A DNA stretch of 64,000 bases from Thiomicrospira sp. WB1. GTDB taxonomy: Bacteria; Pseudomonadota; Gammaproteobacteria; Thiomicrospirales; Thiomicrospiraceae. A program made the translations under genes and the position numbers. Below, one piece after another: positions 1 through 9,046 of the stretch (positions within the stretch are counted from its first letter, which is position 1; each line of letters starts with the position of its first letter). The notes beneath the pieces were generated by a model. The model was not told the DNA's origin. It saw only the letters and a list, made by a program, of their open reading frames with translations, and did not search any database. Where the stretch lies: NCBI RefSeq assembly GCF_001507535.1, contig NZ_LQBN01000003.1, positions 372,001 to 436,000 on the forward strand. Reading direction: 5' to 3'.

Positions 1-131
1 TGAATCGACTGAGCCCGCAACGGGTGTATCGAACCTTGCGTTATCAGCACCAGTCGGATGAAACCCGCCGCTATCTGGACAAGGTTCTGCAGGCCGAAGT
101 GCGTTATCGGGACCTACTGCAGACGGCTTAA
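1..131 (+). CDS. C-terminal end of an unrecognised protein (5' truncated by the window)
   Basis: The frame starting at base 3 is open from the window edge to the TAA at 129-131 and encodes about 42 residues rich in Arg, Gln and Leu, ending LLQTA. It is codirectional with the sugar genes and ends 30 bp before legB, so it may be the last gene of an upstream transcription unit. I do not recognise the family from this fragment. The alternative is chance open frame; codirectionality and the G+C similar to its neighbours favour a real gene end. Confidence 0.5.
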   Translation, partial: NRLSPQRVYRTLRYQHQSDETRRYLDKVLQAEVRYRDLLQTA

Positions 132-160
132 ATTCAATCAAGACAGGAGTCCGTGACCCC

Positions 161-1177
161 ATGACATCAGGTGCGCTGACAGCCCAACACTGGCAAGGCC
201 GCAATGTATTGGTGACCGGTGCGGACGGCTTTATCGGCTCCCACCTGGTGGAAGCCCTGGTTGACGCAGGGGCCAATGTCCGGGCGCTGGTGCTGTACAA
301 CTCCTTTAACAGCTGGGGGTGGCTGGATCACAGTGATGCCGCGGCGCATATTGACGTGGTCAGCGGAGATGTCCGTGACCCGTTTTTGTGTCAAAACATC
401 TGCCAAAACATCGACACCGTGTTTCATCTGGCGGCCCTGATTGCGATTCCATATTCCTATATCGCGCCCAACTCTTACGTGGAAACCAACGTTAATGGGA
501 CGCTGAATATGGTTCAGGCGGCAAAAGATCAAGGCGTACGCCGTTTTATGCATACGTCGACGTCCGAGACGTATGGCACAGCGCAACGGGTGCCGATTGA
601 TGAAGCGCATCCCATGCAGCCTCAGTCGCCCTACAGTGCCAGCAAAATCGGGGCGGACGCCATGGCGATGTCGTATTACCATGCGTTTGGTTTTCCGGTC
701 ACCATTGCTCGGCCATTCAATACCTATGGGCCGCGTCAATCCGCACGGGCCGTGATTCCCACAATCATCAGCCAAATTGCCAGCGGCATGACACACATTC
801 AACTGGGCGACACCTCTCCGACCCGTGATTTCAATTACGTCAGTGATACCTGCCAAGGGATGATGGCGCTGATGGGCACCGACCGGACCATCGGCGAGAG
901 CGTCAACATCAGCAGTAACTTTGAGGTGTCCATTCAGGACACGTTGAACACGATTAAGCGTCTGATGAAATCGAACGTTGAATTTGTGCAAGACCCGCAA
1001 CGACTGAGGCCCAAGGACTCGGAAGTGTTTCGGCTGTGGGGTGATAACCAAAAGCTGATTGAGCTGACCGGGTATCAACCGCAAACGTCCCTGGAAGCCG
1101 GGCTTCAGCAAACCATCGACTGGTTCACGCAGCCCGACAATCTCGCACGCTACAAAGCGGAGCAGTACAATGTCTGA
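161..1177 (+). CDS. legB: LegB-like NAD-dependent nucleotide-sugar 4,6-dehydratase
   Basis: 338-residue extended short-chain dehydrogenase. The Rossmann motif TGADGFIG lies at residues 19-26, and the catalytic YxxxK pair is Y158/K162 (SPYSASK), preceded by the TSTSE stretch around 132-136. By family knowledge, LegB dehydrates a GDP- or UDP-GlcNAc donor to the 4-keto-6-deoxy sugar, the first committed step of legionaminic acid synthesis. It overlaps the aminotransferase start by 8 bp, indicating translational coupling. The order legB-legC-legH-legI-legG makes this assignment much safer than the fold alone; an alternative is another 4,6-dehydratase such as a FlmA/PseB relative. The ATG is preceded by AGGAG near 144-148. 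Confidence 0.85.
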   Translation: MTSGALTAQHWQGRNVLVTGADGFIGSHLVEALVDAGANVRALVLYNSFNSWGWLDHSDAAAHIDVVSGDVRDPFLCQNICQNIDTVFHLAALIAIPYSYIAPNSYVETNVNGTLNMVQAAKDQGVRRFMHTSTSETYGTAQRVPIDEAHPMQPQSPYSASKIGADAMAMSYYHAFGFPVTIARPFNTYGPRQSARAVIPTIISQIASGMTHIQLGDTSPTRDFNYVSDTCQGMMALMGTDRTIGESVNISSNFEVSIQDTLNTIKRLMKSNVEFVQDPQRLRPKDSEVFRLWGDNQKLIELTGYQPQTSLEAGLQQTIDWFTQPDNLARYKAEQYNV

Positions 1178-2333
1178 TCGAGTGGATTGGGACCGACTGC
1201 AGGCATTGATCCGTGCGCATTATCGCCAGCCCGAAGGGCTGATTCCTCTCCACGCCCCTTGCTTTGATCAACTGGAAAAAGCCAGGGTAAGCGCCACCAT
1301 CGACTCCACCTTTGTGTCGTCGGTGGGCCCGGATGTCACCGAATTTGAACGTCAGGTTGCCGAGTATACCGGTGTCGAGCATGCGGTGGCCGTGGTCAAT
1401 GGCACCATGGGGTTGTATCTGGCGTTAAAAGTGGTTGGGATTGAACCGGGGGATCTGGTCGTGACCCAATCGCTTACTTTTGTGGCCACGCCCAATGCCA
1501 TCACCATGCATCAGTCTGAACCGGTGTTTGTGGACGTCGAGCGCGACACGCTTGGCATGTGCCCCCAGAGTCTGGAACAGTTTTTGACAACTCAGACCCA
1601 TCTTGAGGACGGCTGCTGTGTGCACACCGAAAGCGGTCGCAGGGTGCGTGCCTGTGTGCCCATGCATACGCTGGGTTTCCCCGTCAGGGTGGATGCACTC
1701 AAAACCCTCTGTGAACGCCATCATCTGGCATTGGTCGAGGACGCGGCCGAAAGTCTTGGCAGTTTTTATCAGGGCCAGCATACGGGCACGCTGGGAGACG
1801 TGGGCGTTATCAGCTTCAATGGCAATAAAATCCTGACCACCGGGGGTGGTGGCATGCTGCTGACTCATGATGCCGATCTAGCTGCGCGAGCGCGCCATTT
1901 GAGCACGACGGCCAAAGTTCCTCATGCCTGGCGTTTTGATCATGACGAGCACGCATACAATTTGCGCATGCCGAATTTGAATGCAGCCCTGGGTGTGGCG
2001 CAAATGCAGAAGCTGCCCATGTTTCTGGAAGTCAAGCGCGCCTGGGCGCATGACTTGCAGGCAGAGAACGTGCTTCCCATGTTGACGGCACCCCAAGATA
2101 CCAATCCCAATTTCTGGCTCAATGCCTTGTTGTGTGAGAACGCCGACGAGCGCGATGCGTTTCTGGCCTGGAGTCAGTCTGAGAATCTGCAGACCCGTCC
2201 TTTGTGGACGCCCATGCATCATTTGCCGATGTATCAACATTGTGAACACACCGAGCTGCCCCGGACAGAATGGCTGGCAGATCGAGTGGTTACGGTGCCA
2301 AGTGGTGTGCCCTGCGAGGTGTTGAGTGAGTGA
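1170..2333 (+). CDS. legC: LegC-like PLP-dependent sugar aminotransferase
   Basis: 387-residue DegT/DnrJ/EryC1-type aminotransferase. The PLP-binding lysine is K220 in NGNKILTTGGGG, and the cofactor-contacting acid is in EDAAESLGS at 190-198. In the legionaminic pathway LegC aminates the 4-keto intermediate made by LegB, using glutamate. The start overlaps legB and the stop overlaps the next gene's GTG, so the five leg genes appear to be one translationally coupled unit. The family call is firm; the substrate is inferred from the neighbours. Confidence 0.85.
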   Translation: MSDRVDWDRLQALIRAHYRQPEGLIPLHAPCFDQLEKARVSATIDSTFVSSVGPDVTEFERQVAEYTGVEHAVAVVNGTMGLYLALKVVGIEPGDLVVTQSLTFVATPNAITMHQSEPVFVDVERDTLGMCPQSLEQFLTTQTHLEDGCCVHTESGRRVRACVPMHTLGFPVRVDALKTLCERHHLALVEDAAESLGSFYQGQHTGTLGDVGVISFNGNKILTTGGGGMLLTHDADLAARARHLSTTAKVPHAWRFDHDEHAYNLRMPNLNAALGVAQMQKLPMFLEVKRAWAHDLQAENVLPMLTAPQDTNPNFWLNALLCENADERDAFLAWSQSENLQTRPLWTPMHHLPMYQHCEHTELPRTEWLADRVVTVPSGVPCEVLSE

Positions 2334-2979
2334 CACCGAATTACTGCTGATCGGCGGCGGCGGCCATGCCCGGTCGGTCATGGACGTGATTGAGCAACAC
2401 CCTCAGTTTTCTGTCGCTGGCGTGGTGGATGCGGACAATAGCTTCAAGACAGTCGGCGCCTACCCCGTATTGGGAGAGGATGCGGATCTACCAGGCCTGG
2501 TAAAAAAATGGCCTGACTGTCTGGTCACGCTGGGGCAGGTGGGGACCGGCGCCATGCGAGAGCGGCTGTATGAAAATGCGTGTGGACTGGGGGGGCGTTT
2601 TCCGGTCCTGAAGTCACCCTTGGCCTATGTCTCCCCTCTGGCCGCTCTGGGCAAGGGAACCGTGGTCATGCATCATGCGTTGGTGAATGCGGGGGCCCGG
2701 GTCGGGCGCAATGTCATTATCAACACCAAAGCGCTGGTAGAGCATGATGCCGTCATTGGCGATCACACCCATGTGGCCACCGGCGCCATTGTCAATGGCG
2801 AGGTGCGCATTGGTCAGCGGTGCCTGATCGGTAGCGGTGCTGTGATCAAGCAGGGCGTTCGCATTAACGATGACGTCACCATTGGCGCCGGTGCCCGCAT
2901 TGTCAAAGACATTCTCACCCCCGGTTGTTATCTGGATCTTGGGCAACCGTTGAACCCGCGAGCGCCTCACCATGTCTGA
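2326..2979 (+). CDS. legH: LegH/NeuD-like sugar O/N-acetyltransferase (left-handed beta helix)
   Basis: 217 residues with a GTG start overlapping the end of legC. The N-terminal part carries GGGGHARSVMDVI, the nucleotide/sugar-binding head typical of PglD/NeuD enzymes. From about residue 100 the hexapeptide repeats of a left-handed parallel beta helix are visible (for example AVIGDHTHVATGAIVNGEV). By family knowledge it transfers acetyl from acetyl-CoA to the 4-amino group, giving 2,4-diacetamido-2,4,6-trideoxyhexose. The gene contains one copy of the palindrome ACCAGGCCTGGT at 2490-2501, encoding PGLV. Confidence 0.82.
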   Translation: MSDTELLLIGGGGHARSVMDVIEQHPQFSVAGVVDADNSFKTVGAYPVLGEDADLPGLVKKWPDCLVTLGQVGTGAMRERLYENACGLGGRFPVLKSPLAYVSPLAALGKGTVVMHHALVNAGARVGRNVIINTKALVEHDAVIGDHTHVATGAIVNGEVRIGQRCLIGSGAVIKQGVRINDDVTIGAGARIVKDILTPGCYLDLGQPLNPRAPHHV

Positions 2980-3991
2980 ATGGACGCATGTGCCCTCTAC
3001 ATTCATCATTGCCGAAGCCGGGGTCAATCACAACGGATCACTCGATCAGGCCGTGCAGTTGATCGATGCCGCGGTGGCTGCCGGGGCCGATGCGGTCAAG
3101 TTTCAGACCTATCAGACCGAAGCGCTGGTGACGCAAACGGCCGAACAGGCAACCTATCAGGCCGATAACACAGGCGTCAGAGAAAGCCAGTTTGACATGC
3201 TCAAGCGGCTGGAACTTTCCAAGGCGGATCACGAGATTCTCTGGGCCCACTGTCAGCGCCAGGGAATCGAATTCATGTCCACCGCGTTTGATGCGCTCAG
3301 CATCGACTTTCTACACCAACTGGGCGTTCGGCGCTGGAAAATTCCTTCTGGTGAGCTGCTTTCGACGCCTTATTTGCGTCAAATCGCCGCCTTGAATCAA
3401 CCGACGATTCTATCAACGGGAATGGGCGCACTGGACGAAGTGGATGGGGCCATAAAGACGCTGCTTGAAGCCGGCCTGGTCAAAAATCAGTTAACCGTTC
3501 TGCATGCCACCTCAGCCTATCCAACGCCATTTGATGAAGTAAACTTGCGGGCCATGCACACGCTCAGGCAGCGTTATGGCGTCAGCGTGGGTCTGTCAGA
3601 TCATTCCCAGGGAATTGAGGTGCCGATTGCCGCGGTCGCACTGGGCGCGAGCGTGATTGAAAAGCATTTTACGCTGGACAAAACCATGCCTGGCCCCGAC
3701 CACAAAGCCAGTCTGGAACCGGGCGAGCTGAAACAAATGGTACAAAGCATCCGCCATATTGAGCGGGCGCTGGGATCGGGACAAAAAGCGCCGACGACTC
3801 AGGAAATGGCGACGCGCGATGTGGCGCGTAAGCGCATTGTTGCCCGAAGTCCCATTGCTTGCGGAGAGCGATTCAGTGAGGCTAATCTGACCTTGAAGCG
3901 GGCGAGCCAGGGCTGTTTTGCCGACCAGTGGGACCACCTCATCGGTCAGAAAGCAAAGCGGGCTTATCAACGCAATGAGGCCATTGATTGA
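2972..3991 (+). CDS. legI: LegI-like N,N'-diacetyllegionaminate synthase (NeuB family)
   Basis: 339 residues. The N-terminal TIM-barrel NeuB domain starts with FIIAEAGVNHNGSLDQA and contains VKFQTYQTE. The C-terminal region (about 280-339) is the small SAF/antifreeze-like domain. NeuB enzymes condense a 6-carbon amino sugar with phosphoenolpyruvate to give a nine-carbon nonulosonate; here the product is inferred to be legionaminic acid from LegB/C/H/G. It overlaps legH by 8 bp and legG by 4 bp. PseI or NeuB with a different hexose is the alternative, but no PseB/C/G set is present. Confidence 0.87.
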   Translation: MSEWTHVPSTFIIAEAGVNHNGSLDQAVQLIDAAVAAGADAVKFQTYQTEALVTQTAEQATYQADNTGVRESQFDMLKRLELSKADHEILWAHCQRQGIEFMSTAFDALSIDFLHQLGVRRWKIPSGELLSTPYLRQIAALNQPTILSTGMGALDEVDGAIKTLLEAGLVKNQLTVLHATSAYPTPFDEVNLRAMHTLRQRYGVSVGLSDHSQGIEVPIAAVALGASVIEKHFTLDKTMPGPDHKASLEPGELKQMVQSIRHIERALGSGQKAPTTQEMATRDVARKRIVARSPIACGERFSEANLTLKRASQGCFADQWDHLIGQKAKRAYQRNEAID

Positions 3992-5199
3992 TGATCGACC
4001 AGAACTCTGATGCAACCCTGACGATTGCGGTGGTGACGGCCACACGAGCCGAATTCGGCTTGATGCGACGTTTGATCGAAACCTTGCAGGCTCACCCGCG
4101 ATTCGATTGTAAATTGTGGGTAACGGGGGCGCACTTGGCACCGGAACAGGGGCTGACGGTGCACGAGATTGAACAAACCGGTTTGCGCATTGATGCGCGA
4201 GTGCCGATTGTCAAACCGGGGCAGGGCGACCGGGATTTGGACACCTCGCAGATTGCGGCCAACGCTCTGCAGGCGTTTGGTACCCTTTTTTGTCAGCATC
4301 GGCCACAACTGGTGGTGGTGTTGGGGGATCGTTACGAAATGTTGGCTGTTGCCTGTGCGGCCTTGTTTTCGCAGGTCCCGATTGCCCACTTGCATGGGGG
4401 CGAAGTCACTGAAGGGGCCATGGATGAGGCCATTCGGCACGCCCTGACCAAACTGGCCAGTCTGCACTTTGTCGCCGCAGAGCCCTACCGCCGCCGGGTC
4501 ATCCAGATGGGGGAGCCGCCAGAGCGTGTATGGAATGTGGGCGCGCCGGGGCTGGATGTGATCCGGCATACCGATTATCTGTCGAAAACGGCACTGAGTG
4601 AAGCGCTCAACTGGTCCTGGCAAGATCCTTTACTGGTGGTGACCTATCATCCCGTGACCTGGTCCGAGAATGAGCGCAAAGCCGCTGTGCAGCCTTTGCT
4701 GGACGCTCTGTCTCTTTTGCCGCAAGCCAGTATTTTGTGGACGTCCGCCAATCTGGACGCTGGCGGCAAGCAATTGAACCAGCAGATTGATCAGTGGGCC
4801 GAAACCACGCATCTCAACGTCAAGCGTGTCACATCTTTGGGGTCACAGCGCTATTTGAGTGCCTTGCGCTTGGCGGATGCCGTGGTCGGTAACTCGTCAA
4901 GTGGTATCATAGAGGCGCCCGCACTGGGTGTGCCAACTGTGAACATCGGGGCGCGCCAGGACGGGCGCTTACGGGCGCAGAGCATTGTTGACTGTGCCGC
5001 CCTTCCGGAGGCCATTTCTGAGGCATTAAACACAGCGTTGTCGCCCGATTTCCAGAAGCAGGCCCGTGAAGCGGAGTCTGTGTACGGATCCGGGCAGACG
5101 GCTGAGAGCGTTCGAGATGTGTTGCTTGAGGTTTTGACCCAATCGTCGGCCGAACTGGCGCACAAACGCTTTTATGATTTACCCGATTGGCCGTTATAA
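3988..5199 (+). CDS. legG: LegG/NeuC-like hydrolysing UDP-sugar 2-epimerase
   Basis: 403 residues, UDP-GlcNAc 2-epimerase fold. Visible motifs are VTATRAEFGLMRRL near the N-terminus, GDRYEMLA, LHGGEVTEGAMDE, and GNSSSGIIEAP in the C-terminal half, the last being the nucleotide-binding signature. NeuC/LegG enzymes invert C2 and hydrolyse the UDP bond, releasing the free 6-deoxy-ManNAc-type sugar used by LegI. The ATG overlaps the legI stop (ATGA). The reading frame of the next gene is also open upstream into this gene, but that upstream part has no ribosome-binding site. Confidence 0.85.
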   Translation: MMIDQNSDATLTIAVVTATRAEFGLMRRLIETLQAHPRFDCKLWVTGAHLAPEQGLTVHEIEQTGLRIDARVPIVKPGQGDRDLDTSQIAANALQAFGTLFCQHRPQLVVVLGDRYEMLAVACAALFSQVPIAHLHGGEVTEGAMDEAIRHALTKLASLHFVAAEPYRRRVIQMGEPPERVWNVGAPGLDVIRHTDYLSKTALSEALNWSWQDPLLVVTYHPVTWSENERKAAVQPLLDALSLLPQASILWTSANLDAGGKQLNQQIDQWAETTHLNVKRVTSLGSQRYLSALRLADAVVGNSSSGIIEAPALGVPTVNIGARQDGRLRAQSIVDCAALPEAISEALNTALSPDFQKQAREAESVYGSGQTAESVRDVLLEVLTQSSAELAHKRFYDLPDWPL

Positions 5200-5239
5200 C
5201 TTATATACACGAGCGCAGACATACAACAAAAGGATACGC

Positions 5240-6562
5240 ATGAGTTTTTTGATTCCCAAACCGACCCCCGTTGATTTGACAAAATTCGAAGTCCCGGAAG
5301 ATCAGTTGGAAACCAAATACGGCCTGCCCCGTGACGTCAAATTCTGTAAAAAATGCACCATCTCCAATCAACGTCCCAACTCGGCAGTTGAATACAAACA
5401 CACCAAAGACACCAAAAAAGCCACCATTAACTTTGATGACGAAGGCGTCTGTGATGCCTGTCGCGTGGCCGAAGAAAAAGAACATAGCATCGACTGGGGA
5501 ATGCGCGAAGAGGAATTGCAGGCCTTGTGTGACAAACACCGTTCCAAAGACGGTTCCTATGACTGTCTTCTGCCCGGCTCCGGCGGCAAGGACAGCTTTT
5601 ATGCCTCGCACATCCTCAAAGAAAAATACGGCATGCATCCGTTCACCGTCACCTGGGCCCCGCATATTTACACCGAATGGGGCTGGCGTAATTTTCAGAA
5701 ATGGATTCATGCCGGGTTTGATAATCAGTTGATGACGCCCAACGGGCGGGTTCATCGTTTGTTGACGCGTCTGTCGGTGGAAAAGCTGTTTCACCCGTTC
5801 CAGGCGTTTATGATCGGGCAAAAGGCCCTGGCGCCGAAAATGGCGGCGATGATGAACATTCCACTGGTGTTTTTCGGCGAAAACGAAGCCGAATACGGCA
5901 ATCCCAAAGGCGATACGGACAAAGCCCAGCGCGACTGGCAGTATTTCACCATGACCGACGAAGCTGAGATCAACATCGGCGGCGTGTCGATCAAGTCACT
6001 CAAAGACGATTTCGGGCTGGAAAAAGCTGACCTCGACCCTTACATGCCCGCTGATCCGCAAAAACTGCAAGACACCGGGGTGGAAGTGCACTATCTGGGC
6101 TACTATCTGAAATGGCACCCGCAAAGCTGTTATTACTATGCGCACGAACACGGTGGCTTCGAAGCTTCACCCGAGCGCACGCCCGGTACTTATTCCAAAT
6201 ACAATTCCATTGACGACAAGATCGACGATTTCCATTATTACACCACGGGCGTGAAATTCGGGATTGGCCGCGCTACCTACGATGCGGCACAGGAAATCCG
6301 CTCCGGCGACATCGAGCGCGAAGAAGGCGTCGCGCTGGTCAAACGCTTTGACATGGAGTTCCCCGAGCGTTTTGCCGAAGAGATTTTTCAATACCTGAGC
6401 ATCCCGGAAAAAGAATTCCCGATTGCCTCAAAGATGTTCGAACAGCCGATCATGGATCGTGAATACTTTGACACCCTCACCGACACCTTCCGCAGCCCGC
6501 ATCTCTGGAAAAAAGAAAACGGTGTCTGGAAGCAGCGTCATACGGTTTGGCAGGAAAGTTAA
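5240..6562 (+). CDS. N-acetyl-sugar amidotransferase (PseA/WbpG/PtmG-like)
   Basis: 440 residues from the ATG at 5240, chosen because AAAGGA lies 6-11 bp upstream; an in-frame start at 5174 would overlap legG and has none. Two CxxC pairs (C36/C39 and C71/C74) look like a zinc site. The PP-loop SGGKDS at 114-119 shows an ATP-pyrophosphatase that activates an acyl group. Family members, with HisF/HisH supplying ammonia, convert an acetamido to an acetamidino group on bacillosamine- or nonulosonate-type sugars. The next two genes are exactly such HisF and HisH proteins, so the pathway probably yields an acetamidino legionaminic acid. Confidence 0.82.
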   Translation: MSFLIPKPTPVDLTKFEVPEDQLETKYGLPRDVKFCKKCTISNQRPNSAVEYKHTKDTKKATINFDDEGVCDACRVAEEKEHSIDWGMREEELQALCDKHRSKDGSYDCLLPGSGGKDSFYASHILKEKYGMHPFTVTWAPHIYTEWGWRNFQKWIHAGFDNQLMTPNGRVHRLLTRLSVEKLFHPFQAFMIGQKALAPKMAAMMNIPLVFFGENEAEYGNPKGDTDKAQRDWQYFTMTDEAEINIGGVSIKSLKDDFGLEKADLDPYMPADPQKLQDTGVEVHYLGYYLKWHPQSCYYYAHEHGGFEASPERTPGTYSKYNSIDDKIDDFHYYTTGVKFGIGRATYDAAQEIRSGDIEREEGVALVKRFDMEFPERFAEEIFQYLSIPEKEFPIASKMFEQPIMDREYFDTLTDTFRSPHLWKKENGVWKQRHTVWQES

Positions 6563-6565
6563 CGT

Positions 6566-7342
6566 ATGATTCGTCTAATCCCTCGTCTTGATATTAAATC
6601 CAAGCATCTGATTAAGGGTGTGAAGCTGGAAGGCTTGCGTAAGATCGGCAATCCGAATGAATATGCGCGTCGGTATTACGAGCAGGGCGCCGATGAGTTA
6701 TTGTATATGGACGCGGTGGCCTCGCTGTACGGACGCAACAGCCTGACGGAGATTGTCAAAGAAACGGTGAAATCGGTGTTTATTCCGATCACTGTTGGCG
6801 GCGGGATCCGTTCGGTGGACGATGCGCGGGAGATTCTACGTTCCGGGGCCGATAAAGTGGCGATCAATACCGCGGCGGTGCAACGCCCGGAGTTAATTCG
6901 TGAGATGGCACAGGCTTTTGGTTCGCAATGCGTGGTTTTATCGGTGGAAGCGATTCAGCAGGCCGACGGTCAATGGCTGGCGTTTACCGACAACGGCCGG
7001 GAACACACGGGGCTGAATGTGGTCGAATGGGTCAAAAAAGCGGTCGATCTCGGTGCGGGCGAAGTGTTGTTGACCTCAGTGGACCGTGAGGGCGGGCGCA
7101 AAGGCTACGACCTGGCCTTGATCGAGGCGGTCTCAAAGGCCGTGTCGGTACCGTTGATAGCCTCCGGCGGCATGGGTGAAGCGATCCATGGCGTGGAAGC
7201 GGTGGAAGCCGGTGCCAATGCCGTGGCGATGGCGGACATTCTGCATTACCAGCGCGATAGTGTTTCCGGCATTCGTCAAGTGTGCCAGCAAAACGGTCTG
7301 ACGGTGCGTCCGCCTTCGGCGATTCGGGAGGCAGGCGCATGA
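6566..7342 (+). CDS. HisF-like cyclase subunit dedicated to sugar amidation
   Basis: 258-residue (beta/alpha)8 barrel of the HisF family. D9 (LIPRLDIKS) sits at the first catalytic aspartate position; ITVGGGIRS and IASGGMGE match the two phosphate-binding loops. It begins 3 bp after the amidotransferase and its stop overlaps the HisH ATG. Lack of any other histidine gene, and the neighbour, argue that it is a paralogue supplying ammonia to the amidotransferase rather than the histidine enzyme, as described for HisF2/HisH2 with WbpG in Pseudomonas O-antigen synthesis. Confidence 0.82.
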   Translation: MIRLIPRLDIKSKHLIKGVKLEGLRKIGNPNEYARRYYEQGADELLYMDAVASLYGRNSLTEIVKETVKSVFIPITVGGGIRSVDDAREILRSGADKVAINTAAVQRPELIREMAQAFGSQCVVLSVEAIQQADGQWLAFTDNGREHTGLNVVEWVKKAVDLGAGEVLLTSVDREGGRKGYDLALIEAVSKAVSVPLIASGGMGEAIHGVEAVEAGANAVAMADILHYQRDSVSGIRQVCQQNGLTVRPPSAIREAGA

Positions 7343-7971
7343 GTCAGGTCACGATCATTGATTATGGCGCGGGCAATCTGTTGAATGTGCAGCGCGCGTT
7401 TGAACACTGCGGGGCCGAGGTGGCGATTGCCACCACGCCCGAACAGATTGCCGCCGCAGACCGTCTGGTGTTTCCGGGGGTGGGCGCTTTTCCCGAGGCG
7501 ATGCAGCAATTGCAGGCACAAAACCTGGTGGCGGCCATTCAAGACTCAGCGAAAGATAAACCGTTTTTGGGGATTTGCCTGGGCATGCAAATGATGCTGA
7601 CGCAGGGCGAGGAATTTGAAACCACGCCCGGTCTGCAATTATTACCAGGCCTGGTAAAAAAGCTACCTGAGACGGCGTGTGATGGCAGCCCTATGACCAT
7701 CCCACATATGGGATGGGCGCGCATTCAGCCGGGGCCAGCCGGTTGGGCCGACAGCCTGCTTCAGGCGGTGTCGCAAGACAATGCGTTTTATTTTGTGCAT
7801 TCTTATTTTGCCGATCTGGCCGAAGCCTCGGATCAATTGGCGAGTTTTGATTTCGGTGGTCATGCCATTACCGCCGCCGTTCAACGTGACAATCTGATGG
7901 GCTGTCAGTTTCACCCTGAAAAATCGGGCGAGCTGGGCCTGCAGATCATTGACACGTTTTTAACCCTCTAG
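7339..7971 (+). CDS. HisH-like glutamine amidotransferase subunit
   Basis: 210 residues from the ATG at 7339, which overlaps the HisF stop and is preceded by GGGAGG; a longer open frame upstream is unlikely to be translated. Class I glutaminase triad: Cys80 in GICLGMQ, and His192/Glu194 in FHPEKS. It hydrolyses glutamine and channels ammonia to its HisF partner, here for the sugar amidotransferase at 5240-6562. The gene carries a palindrome copy at 7644-7655 (encoding PGLV). Function as the histidine enzyme is possible but not suggested by context. Confidence 0.82.
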   Translation: MSQVTIIDYGAGNLLNVQRAFEHCGAEVAIATTPEQIAAADRLVFPGVGAFPEAMQQLQAQNLVAAIQDSAKDKPFLGICLGMQMMLTQGEEFETTPGLQLLPGLVKKLPETACDGSPMTIPHMGWARIQPGPAGWADSLLQAVSQDNAFYFVHSYFADLAEASDQLASFDFGGHAITAAVQRDNLMGCQFHPEKSGELGLQIIDTFLTL

Positions 7972-7979
7972 GGCAGACT

Positions 7980-9044
7980 ATGAACCATTGGCATCGCATT
8001 CAACAAAACGGGCGACCGCTTTTTCTGCCGGACATCGGTACCTATTTCAATCAGGATATGCAGCAGGCACAAAAGCTGGTGGACGCGCTGGCCGAGGCTG
8101 GTGTGACCACCATTAAAGGTGAGATCCTGAACCATGCCGACATTTGTCTGGACGCGCAGTTGTCCGGCAATGAAAAATACTGGGGCCATCGCAGTGGCGA
8201 ACGCATTGAAGAAAATTACCGTGCCCTGATTGAGCGTAAAGTGGTGCCGCTGTCGGCCTATGAGAGCCTGTTTCGTTATGCTCAGTCGAAAGGCTTGGGC
8301 GTGGTGGTTTCGGTCTATGATTTTGACGGGGCCGAGTTTGCCCGGACGCTGAGGTGTGAGGCCATTAAGATTGCTTCGTCCAACATCACCCACCAGCCAT
8401 TGATCGAATACGTGGCACGTCAGGATCTGCCCATAATCCTTGATACGGGGCATGCCACCCTGGAGGAAGCGGCGCGAGCGGTCAACTGGATTCAGGACGC
8501 GTCACCGCGTGGCGAGCAGGCGGAGCTGTTGATCGAGCATAGCCCAAAAGGCCCGCCGGCGCCGGTGGCGGAACAGAATTTGCGCTTCATGCAGACACTG
8601 GGGCAGGCCGTTGGTTTGCCTTATGGGTTGTCGGATCATCACGGCGGCGATGAAATGCTGTTGGCGGCCACAGCACTGGGTGCGACGGTGTTGGAAAAGG
8701 GTGTCTGTCCGGACGACATGGGTGATGAGCAGGACGGTGGCCATGCCATGCCGATCAGTGACGTAGCGGAGGTGTTACAGCGTATTCATGCCATTGCCGA
8801 TGGATTGGGCAGCGGGATCAGAACCCTGCCCAGACAACGTGACAAATACATCTCGCGGATGGGGCTGGTGGCCAGGACCGATCTTCAGCCCGGCGATGAA
8901 TTAAATCTGGAAACCGTCCGGTTTGCCTTTCCGGCGTTGGGTGTCGGCACGGAATACTGGTCCGAGGTGGTGGGGGGTTCGGTTAAACAGTCGATTTCAG
9001 CTGGCGAGGTACTGGACTGGCCAGCGATCGATTTTGGCGGCTAG
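7980..9044 (+). CDS. Second NeuB-family protein with SAF domain
   Basis: 354 residues. The barrel domain resembles NeuB in the middle (IKIASSNITHQPLIEYVA, IILDTGHATLEEAARA, PYGLSDHHGG, ATALGATVLEKGV), and a SAF-like C-terminus follows (GLVARTDLQPGDELNLETVRFAFPA in shorter form). The N-terminus departs from true synthases: the AEAGVNHNG motif is replaced by LPDIGTYFNQD. Roles could be a second nonulosonate synthase or a modifying enzyme of the same sugar. It lies 8 bp after HisH, so it is cotranscribed with the amidation genes. Family is fairly sure, activity is not. Confidence 0.7.
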   Translation: MNHWHRIQQNGRPLFLPDIGTYFNQDMQQAQKLVDALAEAGVTTIKGEILNHADICLDAQLSGNEKYWGHRSGERIEENYRALIERKVVPLSAYESLFRYAQSKGLGVVVSVYDFDGAEFARTLRCEAIKIASSNITHQPLIEYVARQDLPIILDTGHATLEEAARAVNWIQDASPRGEQAELLIEHSPKGPPAPVAEQNLRFMQTLGQAVGLPYGLSDHHGGDEMLLAATALGATVLEKGVCPDDMGDEQDGGHAMPISDVAEVLQRIHAIADGLGSGIRTLPRQRDKYISRMGLVARTDLQPGDELNLETVRFAFPALGVGTEYWSEVVGGSVKQSISAGEVLDWPAIDFGG

Positions 9045-9046
9045 GA

